NCBI GenBank assembly: GCA_033398695.1
Contig: CM065814.1
Coordinates: 103,480,501 to 103,544,500 of the forward strand
Source: Orobanche coerulescens
Lineage: Eukaryota; Streptophyta; Magnoliopsida; Lamiales; Orobanchaceae
Direction: 5' to 3'
DNA: 64,000 nt
The notes beneath the pieces are model-generated. The model was not told the origin of the DNA, did not search any database, and saw nothing but the letters and a program-made list of their open reading frames with translations. Made by a program: the position numbers and the translations under genes. Positions 44,213-55,297 of the stretch are shown one piece after another (position 1 is the stretch's first letter; every line of letters starts with the position of its first letter).

Positions 44213-46520
44213 TCAGGCTGCCCCCGACTGGCCTTCGCCCCCAGCAGGCGGATCGGCACGCGCTCCCTCATCGGCTTCAGGATAAATAAGTTTATCCGGA
44301 AAAGGATACCAACTCAAGTCGATCCCCAAGTCGATGAGATCGAGGATCGGCAGGGAGAAGTCCGGCTGCAACGGGTGCTCAAGTACATAGGCTTTGAAGG
44401 CTTCCATCATAGGGCCGACCTCGACCCCTACCTTCTTGGCAGCATGGATAGCATCGGCGTAAGCCAGATAGTAGGCGAACTCGCCGACGTATGCCACATT
44501 AAGGTAGGGATCGGTCTCGATCGCCTTTAATTGATCCTTCAAACCCGCAGTCGTCTTGTCAGCATCCGCAAGCTCGGCTACCTTGGTGGCCAGTTCTCCC
44601 TTCACCTTCTCCAGCTCGCCGTTGAGACGATCCACTGTCGCCTTCAGCCCAGTCACCTCCTACTGCGAGGCCGCGTGCAACCAACGAGCATCCGTCATCT
44701 GGTTGCAGAACCGATCGGCCACTTCCTTGGACCGTCCAAGCTCTTGCCTCATCCGGTCGAGGTCTTGTTTGGCCCGTTTGGCCGTCTCAATATGTTCCTT
44801 CTCCATGGCCATGATCCGGTTAGCAAACTCGGCGTTCTGGTTCCGAGCAACCTTGAGATCTTGATGGAGGCGAGCATTAGAGGGTCGCCCCTCATAATCC
44901 TTAACGGCTTGAGTGGCCATCGTCGCCGCCTGGAGAGTCAGGGCGAGTGTCGCCTTCATGGCATCTCCAGACCGTCGACGAGCGATCGCGTCGAGGTCGG
45001 TCATCCAGGCCTTAGGAAGAGAGGTGATGGCCCGGGAGACGTAAGAAGGAACGTCGAGGGACTGGCGCGGAGACTTGCTCGCCAGGAAATCCAACACCAT
45101 CGGCGACGTGTCCGGATCGGCAAGACGGATCCTACAACACACACAAATAGAAACAAAGGAGTTAGTATACACCCTACACAAATATCCTAACTCAGAAAGA
45201 TCAAATCGGTCTTACCTGTTGACCAACTCGGGGTCGCGGCCGAAAAAGGGCTTGCCCCGGGGAGTATCAGCTTCGGCGATCGTCGCGGTCTTCAGAAAGG
45301 CAGCTGATGGCCTGGACCCCTCCGCCATCGGAACAGCAGAGATAGGTGGCGCGGCAACCGGCGGCTCCAAAATGGATACCTCCACGTCAGCAGTCGGCAG
45401 GGACTCCTCCGGCCTCCGCCTCTTTCGGTTACGCTGGAGCTATTCTTCCTCCCGAACTTCCAGCTCGACGACCGGCACCGTAGTAGGTCTCACCGCAGGG
45501 ATAGGATAGGACGTCGTTGCTAGGGCACGACCCGTCTTCTTGCCCTGGTGAAGACGACCCAAAAGACCGGGATTCGACATTGAGATCTCTCTCGGTGGCT
45601 CGGCGTAGCGGGGAAAATATATCTCTGTCAAAGAAGAATTTCAGACAAGTTAAACATCTCCTTCAATCAGACGATCATCATACAGGAAAGAGCAAGTAAA
45701 AATTCATACCTGGAACCTTCAGGTGGCGAGGGAATCGAAACAATCGAGCTCCCAACCGATGAAGTTCGTGGCTGACTGAGCGAACGTCGATGTAGAAGTC
45801 CGGTAGACCGCGAATGCGCTCCCAGACGATCAAGAAATCAAAGGGGAGATCGCCGATCGCTGGAACAAGGGAGCCTGCAAAAAGGAAACCAAATTAGATC
45901 AGTTCAAGGTGTATCCAAATAAATGGAGAGTTAAAACCCTTACTCGGATTCCTCTCTCGAAAACTGGTGGGGATATCCAACTCTTCCTCCGGCTTATCGC
46001 TCGATGCCGACCTCCATGCTCCGCCGACCCAGCACCACTTTGCCAGGTCACCCCGAACCTTGTTTGGCACCCCAAGGACCACCCTACCCATGAGACCCTG
46101 GATATGGTAGCCTCCGACCGATCCCTTCTGCGCGGTTAGCTTGAAAAGATAATTCATTTCCAGTGCAGAAGGCAGACGAAACAATCGATGACCGCCAAAC
46201 AATGTCAAGGTGCTGATAATCTGCAGCCAGGCGTTCGACGTCAACTGGAGCGGCGCCACATTCCAGGCGTTCAGCAAATACGACACGGCGAACGGCAAGG
46301 GAAACCGCAATCCGGCCTCCAGGATCATTTCATTGACAGCGACCATACCCTCGGGAGGCTGGTCGGCACGTTCGTTCTCCAAGGGCACGTACAATGAAAC
46401 ATCAGAAGGAATGTGGAATTTCTCCCTCCAACGAATCAAGTCTTTCCTGGTAGCTGAACTCCGGATCTGTCCAAGGGTCCATAAGGAATGGTCCGCGGCC
46501 CGGAATGACGTCCGCTTCAT
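44213..46520 (-). pseudogene. Spliced antisense gene inside gypsy D (4 exons, two in-frame TAG codons)
   Basis: Read on the minus strand from ATG 46520. Exon 1 is 46520-45944, exon 2 45874-45710, exon 3 45624-45216 and exon 4 45131-44213. Introns of 69, 85 and 84 bases have consensus ends (GTAAGG...TTTTTGCAG, GTATGA...TTTGACAG, GTAAGA...GTTGTAG), and all joins keep frame, giving 689 codons plus stop. Only TAG at 45437-45439 (EEE*LQRN) and at 44660-44662 (ASQ*EVTG) interrupt; both could derive from CAG. The N-terminal part (WREKFHIPSDVSLYVPLENE, LPFAVSYLLNAWNVAPLQLT) resembles the putative gypsy-type transposon domain of plant retroelements. A proline/charged middle follows, then a long coiled coil (about MEKEHIETAKRAKQDLDRM to DQLKAIE). 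Antisense ORFs between pol and the 3' LTR are known in Tat elements. Its function is unknown. Confidence 0.82.
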
Positions 46521-46526
46521 GGGCTC

Positions 46527-47446
46527 TCAATCAACACTAAGAAACTACAAGGGTTCACGGGTTTGTTCCAAGAAAGCCAAAATCATGTTCTGGGTGAAAC
46601 AAAATCGATAAACGAGTTTCTAATCCGTAGATTACATCCCATACAACAAGAATTACATGACCAATTCATCATAATCGGCCCAGAATTGAAATCAAGAGGA
46701 AAATCCCAAAATAGTTGAAAAAGGATTTTTGAAGAATTATCTCAATCCGACGAAGAACAATGGATTAGATGATGTTAAACATGATCAAGACTTCAACAAT
46801 ATGATGATAATCTACTCAAGGATTGAAATCCCCATCAAATCGCCCAAAACCGAGAGAGAGAAGTGAAATGTGACTGAAAACGCGACTGTCCTATTTATAC
46901 ACCTGGACAAAATGGCTCAGAAAATGGCGCAAATAGCACCGTGTTCCAGCGCCGTATTATAAACGGCTCCGCAAAACGATGCAAACATCGCCGTGTTCCA
47001 GGGCCGTGTTCTGACAGTGTAGACTTTGCCATGACGACCATAACTCCTTCGTCCGGACTCTGATTGACTCGACGTTTGAACCATTGGAAAGCTAACTTGA
47101 TTCTATATTACATTGTAAAGTTTCAGAATTTTTAGACTTTATAAGTGTCGGTGGTGATCTTACAAAGTCAACCAAATGCACAACAACGATACTCCTCGAC
47201 AAAACAATGGTTACAACGAAACACCAACGATCCAAATCGAAAACAAACAAATAACAAAACATGACATACTATTAGCTCGACTTACGCAATGATAAGTCGT
47301 ACCCGATGAACAGCACAACACAATACATCATGCCATGACCAACATAAGGGAAAACTCAAGTAATCGCCAACAGAGCAAAATAACCGGCACAAACGACAAA
47401 AATTCAAAAATAACTGGAAACGAAAATCTCGGGTATTAAATAAACA
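46527..47446 (-). repeat. Chromovirus-like LTR fragment upstream of the antisense gene
   Basis: No coding content. On the minus strand it opens TTTAATACCCGAGATTTTCG (like TGTAATACCCGC at 61808) and has CATTGGAAAGC-type wording complementary to 47090-47102. It has repeated CTGGAACACGGC words (about 46935-47010) just before a TATA box, then a leader with GATTATCATCATATTGTTGAAG that resembles 62545-62575. I read it as a minus-strand LTR running into the antisense gene. The exact junction is unclear, somewhere near 46527-46700. Confidence 0.55.
46891..46900 (-). promoter_or_regulatory. TATA box facing the antisense gene
   Basis: Minus-strand GTATAAATAG, about 370 bases upstream of ATG 46520, followed by a CTTCTCTCTCTC pyrimidine tract as in plant 5' leaders. 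It probably belongs to the LTR-like block 46527-47446 and would drive transcription into the antisense exons. Confidence 0.55.
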
Positions 47447-47739
47447 TGATGAGGGCATCTATGTTACCAGCATTAATAACCTGCAAAACAAACAGTTCCT
47501 CCTATTTCCAATCAACCCAGTGGAATAGATCATCGTACTCGGCGATCATATGGCCCTTCCAAGTATTAAAGCGCTCGATGGCTGCCTCTATTTTTACAGA
47601 CAACATAGTCTCATTTATTAAGTTTGTATGGTAGGGGATCCTTTGAGGAATTAGGTTCCTAAATAGGGATCCTTAGGGAGAGGGGTTCCTAATAGGGGTG
47701 GGTTCCCTGTAGGGAGGGGGATTCCTGACAGGGGTTGGT
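47447..47739. other. Degraded spacer with short degenerate repeats
   Basis: Minus-strand 47640-47490 has a short open stretch (LSVKIEAAIERFNTWKGHMI) that I do not recognise. 47630-47735 holds degenerate repeats of GGGGTTCCTAATAGG-like words spaced about 20 bp. Nothing else is supported. Confidence 0.4.
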
Positions 47740-49277
47740 TGTTATGAATATGCCCTCGAATGGCACTCAGAGGATGCATGAGAAAGGGTATTGCACTTGT
47801 TATTATGTAAATTATTATCAGAAGGCAATTGTGTGATTCTTTATTTATTAATAGTCACTGGCATTCATGACTTGTAAATATATATATAGAAACTAGTCCT
47901 TGTATTTGAGAGAAAACTTTCCCCTCCTTATTAGATAAGGGGATAGGCATTGGAAAAGTTTATGGCTCAAATGCTTAATCATTCGCAAGTCGATGAAACT
48001 TGACTGGGCGTTGAGTTTATGTGAAGACTTGTATGACGCGTTCTTTGACTTTGAAATGCCTGCCGTCACTAATGGTTAGTGGGAGCACATGTTGTAGGTA
48101 TGTTAATGGGATTAGTATACTCGAACCGACTCACCCTCGATTCGTCACACGGATTTCACTCCGGGACAATCAATGACGGAATCGATAGGTTGTGATAGGT
48201 ATTCGTGAACCTTCAATTTGAGGATTTAGTAGGGATGTGCTTGCGACGTTAAGATTTTCACTAGAGTATTTCGACCAAGAAAATAGAGAGGTGAGGGTCA
48301 ACCTCGACGTGCGTCTTCACGGACAAGTAGCAGGTTTTAATAAATACCAAGATAGGATTTTCTCTCCTATAAAGGAACAGGTATATGTCCTATGTGGTTA
48401 TTGGCAGATGAGATCATAAGTCTTTGGCCAAAGCATTGGAGCTAGTTGTATTGGATACACGAAAGCTCGGTGATCTCGATTTGCATTAACTCAAAGATAG
48501 CATCAAGTATAGATAGGGTTTGACTGATCGTGACCCTATAACTTGATCGGCATATTTGAAAGAAGAGTTTATACGTTTACTGGTATTCACGACAGAATGG
48601 TTCTTGAATGATCCCTATCATTCGTTCTCAGTAGGTTACAGTGTAGGTTGTCAGTCTGGTTAGGTAGTGTTATAACTCTTTGGTTCCTCCCATTGCTTAC
48701 TGAGACGGACCTACCGAGCCGCGCATTAGGGAGACGACGGATTAATTTGAGCTTGTTCTCTCTTAATTAATTTTTATTCGTTGAATTAAATAAATTACTA
48801 GGTAACTAATTTAATTCATAAATAATTATTTCTTGGAGAAATAATATTTTAATATAATTAATTAATTATATTAATTAATTATATTAATTTATTTTGAGAT
48901 ATAACCAAACCAAACCAAACATACCCAGTATATCCCGCTCAGAGCAGGGTCTGGGGAGGGTAAGATGTACGCAGACCATGCCCCTACCTATTACGATAGG
49001 GAGGTTGTTTCCGTGAAGACCCTCAGCTTAGTGCACAACAACATATTGAGTGAAAAATACAAAGGGAAGCATATGATACGAAAAAACTCATTACCATACC
49101 TGAGCCCATGGCTTAATCCACATGGGACTTACCTAAGAGGAATTTGGCTACTTCACTCCCGATGAACGTTGCTCAAACAGAAGAGAGGTTGATTCCGCGC
49201 ACATCTCCCTGTCGAAAATACACCACACGCAAAAGGCAATAGGATAAAATATACAATAAATGAAAAAATGCAATGCT

Positions 49278-52210
49278 CTAGGTCAAAGCTAACCGAGACA
49301 ACCCAACCCTGAGGCTCTCAACTACAGCACCACTCCCAACTAAAGAATCCACAACTCTGATCTGGCGCCTCCAAGCGCACCTATCAACAGTCATGGTCTC
49401 GGAAAGGTTTAAGGCCTTCAAATCTAATCTCAGTTGCTCCTCCCACGTCCTCCTCGGTCTGCCTCTCCTCCTCTCCCCGACAAATACTAAACTCTCGACC
49501 CTCCTCACCAGAGCAGATGCCTGCCTCCTGCGGACGTGGCCAAACCATCTCAATCTCCCTTCCCTAACTTTCGCTGAAATGGGCGCCACTTCTAGCGCGT
49601 TCCTGAAGACCCCGTTCGAGATTCTATCTAACATTGTGCGACCACACGACCAGCGTAACATTCTCATTTCAGTCGTTTCCAACTTGCTATCAAGCGACTT
49701 CTTCATCGCCCAACATTCAGAGCCATACAATATTGCAGGTCGAATTGCCGCTCTATAGAATTTACCCTTCAACTTTAGAGGGACTTTCTTGTCGCACATG
49801 ACCCCCTGTCGCTGCTCTCCACCTTAGCCACCCCGCCTTGATGCGATGAGTGACATCATCTTCATACTCACCTTCCTTCTGAATAATCGAACCCAAATAC
49901 TTGAACTTATCCGTACGGGGAACGATCCGATCCGCAATTATTACCTCTACATCTTCTTCGTTGGCCTTACCATTAAAGTTACACCAGAGATACTCTGTCT
50001 TAGACCGGCTCACACGCAAGCCCTGGGATTCTAACTTAGACCTCCATATCTCCAACTTCGAGTTCACCTCTCTCATCGACTCCGCCACTAACACAATGTC
50101 GTCAGCAAAAGCATGCACCACGGGACGCCATCTTATATCCCCCACGAAATGACGCCAAGGATCAGAGCGAAGAGAAGAGGGCTTAGCGCCGACCCCTGGT
50201 GTAGCCCTATCTCAACCGGAAAATATTGGGTGTCACCAGCTGGGGTCCTAACGCACGTCTTAGCTTGGGAATACATGTCTTGGATCGCCCTAACGAACGG
50301 CAACGACACCCTCCTCTCTACTAGGCTCCTCCAAATAACATCGCATGGAATGCTATCATAAGCTTTCTCTAGATCTATAAACACCATATGGATGTCCTTA
50401 CGCTGCTCTCTAAACTTCTCCATAAGGCATATGACGAGATGAATGGCCTCAGTCGTGGACCTCCCCGGCATGAAGCCAAATTAGTTCTCTGAGATATCAA
50501 CTTCTCTTCTAACCCTGCATTCCACCACTCTTTCCCAAAGTTTCATAGTATGACTGAGGAGTTTAATACCCATATAGTTACTACAACTCTGAGCATCGCC
50601 TTTGTTCTTGAAAAACGGCACGACAATACTATGCCTCCACTCCGTCGGCATCTTAGAACCTCTAAGGAGGATGTTGAACAGCTCTGCTAGCCACTGAACT
50701 CCGACTTCCCCCAGACAAAGCCAAACTTCAATAGGGATCTGATCTGGGCCTACCGCCTTAGCTCAACACATTTTCATTAGAGCACCCTTTACTTCCTCCT
50801 TGCTGATGCTTTCACAGGAACTAAATCAACGGGCAGAAGATAGACTAACTCCTTGCACCACCGAGTCACTACCCCTAGCCTCATTGAAAAGTTCAAAAAA
50901 ATACTTATTCCACCTCTCCTTAATAGCCACATCGTTCACTAATACTTGGCCCAAATCATCCTTAATAAATTTAACGGGACCCAGGTTGCGCCGCCCTCTT
51001 TCCCTAGCTTTCGCTAGTTTAAAAATAGCATTCGCTCCTTCTTTGGTGTCTAGGCGCTTGTACATCTCCTTGTAAGCCTCCCCTTTAGCCTTAACCACTG
51101 CCTTCTTAGCCTCTCTTTTCGCCACCTTATACGCTACAATCTTCAAGATTCTCTCCTCCCCAGCACTAACCGACAAAAGCTCCTTAAATAGCGCTTATTT
51201 ATCTTTAACCTTCTTTTGGACCTCCTCATTCCACCACCAAGCCTCCCTAGGTCCACTAGACCTGCCCGAAGAAACCCCCACCACCTTCTCGCCCACCCTC
51301 CAAATAGCATTGGCCATGTTGGTCCACATAAGGTTAGCATCGCCCCCTTGCAAAAAACCTCCTTCGCGGGTCAGAGACTCCTTGAAAATTGCCGCCTTCT
51401 CACCCTTCAGATCCTTCCAGAGAATCATAGGTCTAGCTTCTCACCCTGCTAACAACACGACCTCCCATGGATAAATCCATAGCCAGCAGCCGGTGTTGAG
51501 AAGCACATGCCTCGCTCCGGAACACCTTGCAGTCCACGCACGCCCTAGCATCACGACTGCGCAAAAGAAGGTAGTCAATTTGGGTGTTGTGCCCCCCACT
51601 ACTGAAGGTGATGAGGTGCTCAGCTCTCTTCTGAAAAACAGAGTTTGCAATTACCAACTCATGCGCAGTGGCAAACTCCAACAGTGCGGAACCTCCTGCA
51701 TTACTAACTCCGAAGCCGAAACCCCCATGCGCACTATGGTAACCATCCACCCCCTCACCAATGTGCCCATTGAAATCCCCCCCCCCCCCCCCAAAAAACA
51801 ATAAATTGATCGTCCGGAATACACCCGACCAACTCATCTAAACATGCCCAAAAAGCTTTCTTAACAAGCTCACCCAAACCAACATGAGGGGCATACGCAC
51901 ATACCACGTTAACCACCTTCTCCCCAACCACCACTGCAACGGACATAATCCTATCATTACACCTCTTCACTTCCACGATGTTGTACTTAAACTCTTTAGA
52001 CAAAAGAATACCCACACCATTACTCGAGTTAGCAAGGCCTGAATACCACAATTTATAACCGTTCGCCTCCCTGGACTGCGCCCCCTTCCACCTAGTCTCC
52101 TGTATACAAGCCACATCAACCCTTCTCTTACCCAAAACATCCACGAGCTCCAAAAGTTTACCCGTCAAGGTACCCAAATTCCAACTACCAACCCGCAAAC
52201 GGCGCGGCAT
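49278..52210 (-). pseudogene. LINE ORF: endonuclease and reverse transcriptase
   Basis: Starts at ATG 52210 (MPRRLRVGSWNLGTLTGK). The APE-type endonuclease has CIQETRWKG and SSNGVGILLSKEF, then, after a frameshift in a run of about 15 C (51778-51793), DFNGHIGEGVDGYHSAHGGF, NTQIDYLLLRS and RLLAMDL. Reverse transcriptase follows from about 51430: KFIKDDLGQVL, a gap with stops (50480-50830), then PGRSTTEAIHLV, FIDLEKAYDSIP, GLHQGSALSPLLF and the catalytic HAFADDIVLVAES. The RTE-type C-terminus has YGSECWAMKK, RMLRWSCG, RLRWFGHVRRR and RGRPRRTWEEQL. The frame changes several times, so the ORF is dead, but the domain order is complete. Confidence 0.88.
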
Positions 52211-52765
52211 CAACCAACACAAAACAACAAACGCACTACGAAAATAAATAAAATGTGGTAGTGTGTAGCAAAACTGAAAATACGATGAGATTGTAAAAAA
52301 AAACAATTTAAGCAGGAAAAACGCAGAGCGAGCACAGTAAATAATAGATATATATATAAAAAATTAAATTTAACGGAAAAGTACAATGATACCAGCCTTC
52401 GAGACGACTTGGAAAAGAGAAAGCCTTCGATAGGATTCCGAGCAGCTTGAAAAACCGGCAAGGAAACCTGGAAAAAGAGCCAGCTATATGCTATACTACT
52501 GTTAGATTGAAGGGGAGAAAATAAATGCAGTGTTGTATTATTAATTTTCCGGCGATACGCCGTCCAGAAATGACCAATGTCGGCACAATAGGAATTAGGG
52601 TTCGCGGTTCACCGGTTAAGTCGTAGGCTCAAATTTCCTGATGGATCGGGAAATTAAGGATCAATCTTCCACACAAATCCTATCAAACAGTATGGATGAA
52701 TCTTCCACACAAATCTAACCCAAAACCCCAATACCAAATCCAAAGCCCTCAGAAAACGGAATCAA

Positions 52766-52945
52766 ATGGAGCTCACTCCAGAGCAGCTGAAAGACTACGA
52801 TGGCACAGATCCGTCGAAGTCGAATTACGTGGCGATCCGTAGCCAGATCTATGACGTCACCAGCGACAAGTCCTTCTACGGCCCCAGCGGCGGCTACTAC
52901 GTGTTCGCCGGCAAGGACGCCAGCCGCGCACTCGCGAGAGTCAAC
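52766..52945 (+). pseudogene. Fragment of a MAPR (membrane steroid-binding, cytochrome b5-like) gene
   Basis: ATG 52766 opens 60 codons matching the start of plant MAPR/MSBP-type proteins: MELTPEQLKDYDGTDPSKSN, YVAIRSQIYDVTSDKSFYGP and FAGKDASRALA. These small haem/steroid-binding proteins have a cytochrome b5-like fold and are usually about 100 residues in the short form. Here similarity stops after residue 60 and is replaced by an unrelated KKRTTRERSS-like tail with a stop. About 240 bp upstream (52525-52765) look like the gene's 5' leader. The coding part has no stop, so capture was recent compared with the LINE's decay. It lies antisense to the LINE at the LINE's 5' end, inside the same target duplication, so it is not at its original locus. 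Not functional as a gene. Confidence 0.85.
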
Positions 52946-53957
52946 GAGAGAAAAAAAAGGACGACGAGAGAGAGGTCTTCTCTCTCGAAACTATGAATAT
53001 CGAAAATGAATAGAATCCAAAGTATCCAACTAGTATTTTGAGACATATCGAAGTGCATATATCAGATTAGATACACGACGGTCCGTTTCACGGACCAAAA
53101 TGAACCAAACTCTTCCATTATTCCTCTTGGCCGCCTTCCCCATTTATATATCTCATATTATGTTTTTTTATGAGATATGATATTAATTGTGGCGTTGGGA
53201 ATATATACATTTGGTGTATATTTTTTGTGGAAATTTTGCTATGGTGTGTGGACTTTTCCTTTTAATATCACCACCACCATCTTCAGCATTCCAACCCATC
53301 ATCTACAACTCACGTCTGAAGCAAAAGAGGGAGAGGAGAGAAGTTTTTTTGTTCTGCATTTCTTCATCATTTTCTTAGAGAAAAAGTGATGGAAAAATTG
53401 AGAGAAAAATATATTTACATCACTTAGAGTGCTTGTAAAATTATAAGTAAGCTTAATATATTTTCTTCTATCCATGTTCGAAGAGAACAAGAAAATATAG
53501 AATTTTTTCGATCATCTTCCGGCGCATGGCTAGTGGAGGTACGGTATTTTCGGTGTTCGGAGATTTTTCAAGAAAGCTTGCTAAATTCGTTTTGTGGAAA
53601 GTTCTTCACCACCATTTAACCAAACGACTACAAGGGTATGTTTTTCATTACTTTACTCTGTTCATTTATATTCGTATATACGATGCATGATCGGTCCATT
53701 TTAGGGGTTCGGTTTATTACTATTTTTATTTCCGATGTACCTTCATTTTAGGCATCACATACCAACAGGTTCAATGTGAGGAACGAAAGATGTAGGATAA
53801 GCATCACCATTGGGGGGAGATGAAGACTTTCGACGGGTGTGTAGTGTTGAGAGTGGGTTGTTGTTGCCTCCAGTGGGGCAACCATTCTCCTCCTCCTAAT
53901 TTTAGGAACACTTGTCGGTCGGCCGTTGTGGTTGGCTGCTCAGGGTCTGTTGTGCCC

Positions 53958-54945
53958 TCAGCAGGAGTAGGAAGGAATATCCTCGGGTTGAGTGGCCTCT
54001 GTCAGGATGTCCTTTGGTGGGTTGGCCTCAGGGGCCACTATGAACTCCTGAGATGCTGTCGAAACAACCGATTCAGTAGTCTCCTGGCGAGACTTGTGCT
54101 TTTTTCTTTTGCCTATCAACATCCATATGAGAGACGATATTGGGAACAACCCTCTTCTTGTTGTTGGTTTCTTCTTCTTATTGATTACTCCATTCTTTAT
54201 AGCTCGAGGACTTACATCTACAGGACCACTCGACTGCGGTATAAAGTTAGGATTTGAACGGCTTTTGATCGCAATATCCTTATTGTATAGAGTTGGCTTA
54301 GTTCCCCCCTATGAACTTTCTACCTTGTATCTTCTTAGCGTTAGGAGACTGTGCACATTGCACACCATACTGAGTTAAGATGTAGTTGACAATAAGTCCA
54401 AATGACTTTCTAGAAGTGTCTGGCTTAAAGGATTGTTCATACAATCTCTGCAGCAGGATTTGGTTCTCATCCACCTTATGACAGCTCATAATTGACATCA
54501 TAAGACTGAACTGCAGCCTGGTGCACATTTCAAATGCACCTATCTAATTTTCATTTGCCTTGCAATAAAACTCATGGAAATATAAGTAGGGAGTGAAAAT
54601 TTTCTTATGGCAATACAGGTGAGGGTTCTCAGCATTTGGATTCCCCGTGAAGATCTACGATAACTGATCAACCATGTCATCACCAAAGGACTCCGTGTCC
54701 TCGATAGTAATACCAGCATTTGGTAGTTTATGCAGCTTTTAAAGTAGCATTATATCAATGTTGATTTCCTTTCTCTGTACAGAGCTACAAAAACATGTTA
54801 TATCGTCTTTTTTCTTAAGATTTTCAAACCTGGAAATCGCATCAATGTAAAACTCTTCAACTATGGCTTCATCATAGTGAGAAGCATACAGGCTTCCCAC
54901 CATGTACAAGCCCTGCTGTTTCATCCTTCTGACACCGATAGACAT
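53958..54945 (-). pseudogene. Copia F extra ORF remnant, copy 1
   Basis: Two short minus-strand frames, 54945-54739 (MSIGVRRMKQQGLYMVGSLY) and 54528-54298 (RLQFSLMMSIMSCHKVDE), plus an acidic frame at 54149-53958 (TTESVVSTASQEFIVAPEAN). They lie downstream of RNase H, where Sirevirus-like elements carry their extra ORF, and have a comparable layout (folded region then acidic region). Similarity to the copia B ORF is weak by eye. Repeated at 57498-58092 in copy 2. Confidence 0.55.
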
Positions 54946-55297
54946 GGACGCTTCATCCTTTGATTCAGTTTCGACCCTTTCCTAGAGGAGTTACCTTGTG
55001 AATATATGACCGCTTATAATTTAGGATGCCCTCCTCCTTTGACATTCAGAAGAGGTAGCCTGAGATTACACCATTAAGAAATTGAGATTTCGAAAGAAAT
55101 GATTTTCAAAAAAATTCTAAGTATTGCATTGTTGTTGTATGCTCTTTGTTATACACCTGAATGCAATAAATAGTATTTAGGTCAACAAAAGTGCCTTTAA
55201 ATAGCTGATGGAGGCTTGGTTACGTCGAATCGATTTATCTTTAAACTAAATGCTTGTACCATTTATGACACCCCACATACTCCAAAATACATGGTTA

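Larger units (their letters stand above)
48904..53033 (-). mobile_element. RTE-clade LINE insertion carrying a host-gene fragment
   Basis: A 4130-bp insertion in the solo LTR flanked by TATTTTGAGATATA (48890-48903) and TATTTTGAGACATA (53034-53047), a 14-bp target duplication with one mismatch. On the minus strand it ends in GGTATGTTTGGTTTGGTTTGGT, a short tandem repeat tail instead of poly(A), and its 3' region has CCCTCCCCAGACCC and ACTGGGTATGTT words. These are known from plant RTE LINEs and the Au-type SINEs they mobilise. Endonuclease and reverse transcriptase are in 52210-49278. The 5'-most part (52946-53033 plus the antisense MAPR segment down to about 52520) is not typical LINE sequence. 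Confidence 0.88.
47740..53767 (+). repeat. Solo LTR of copia family C/E, split by a LINE
   Basis: The left part, 47740-48903, starts TGTTATGAATATGCC and follows the copia E LTR (reverse complement of 2192 downwards) through shared words such as GATGAAACTTGACTGGGCG and CGATTCGTCACACGGATTTCACTCC. The right part, 53048-53767, continues in the same order (ATTCGTATATACG, CATTTTAGGCA) and ends ACCAACA where E ends CCCAACA. Without the LINE the LTR is 1884 bp, close to E's 1978. No internal copia sequence follows, so it is a solo LTR. A target duplication is not certain (GGTT occurs on both sides). Confidence 0.85.

Noticed and set aside
43014..44289. Plus-strand coding continuation of gypsy D pol
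   Set aside because: Frames are short and broken, the region is repetitive, and integrase ends at about 43016.
46891..46900. A promoter belonging to a resident host gene
   Set aside because: The surrounding 900 bp resemble a gypsy LTR and the downstream exons belong to gypsy D.
52766..52996. A functional small MAPR protein gene
   Set aside because: Similarity stops at codon 60, the rest of the domain is absent, and the whole segment lies within a LINE target duplication.
53768..53793. A primer binding site after the solo LTR, indicating a full copia C
   Set aside because: The bases after CCAACA do not match any usual primer site, and no copia internal sequence in plus orientation follows.
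53820..54257. Plus-strand frame of about 145 codons, repeated at 57019
   Set aside because: It overlaps the minus-strand copia F extra ORF, has no known domain, and differs in length between the two duplicates.
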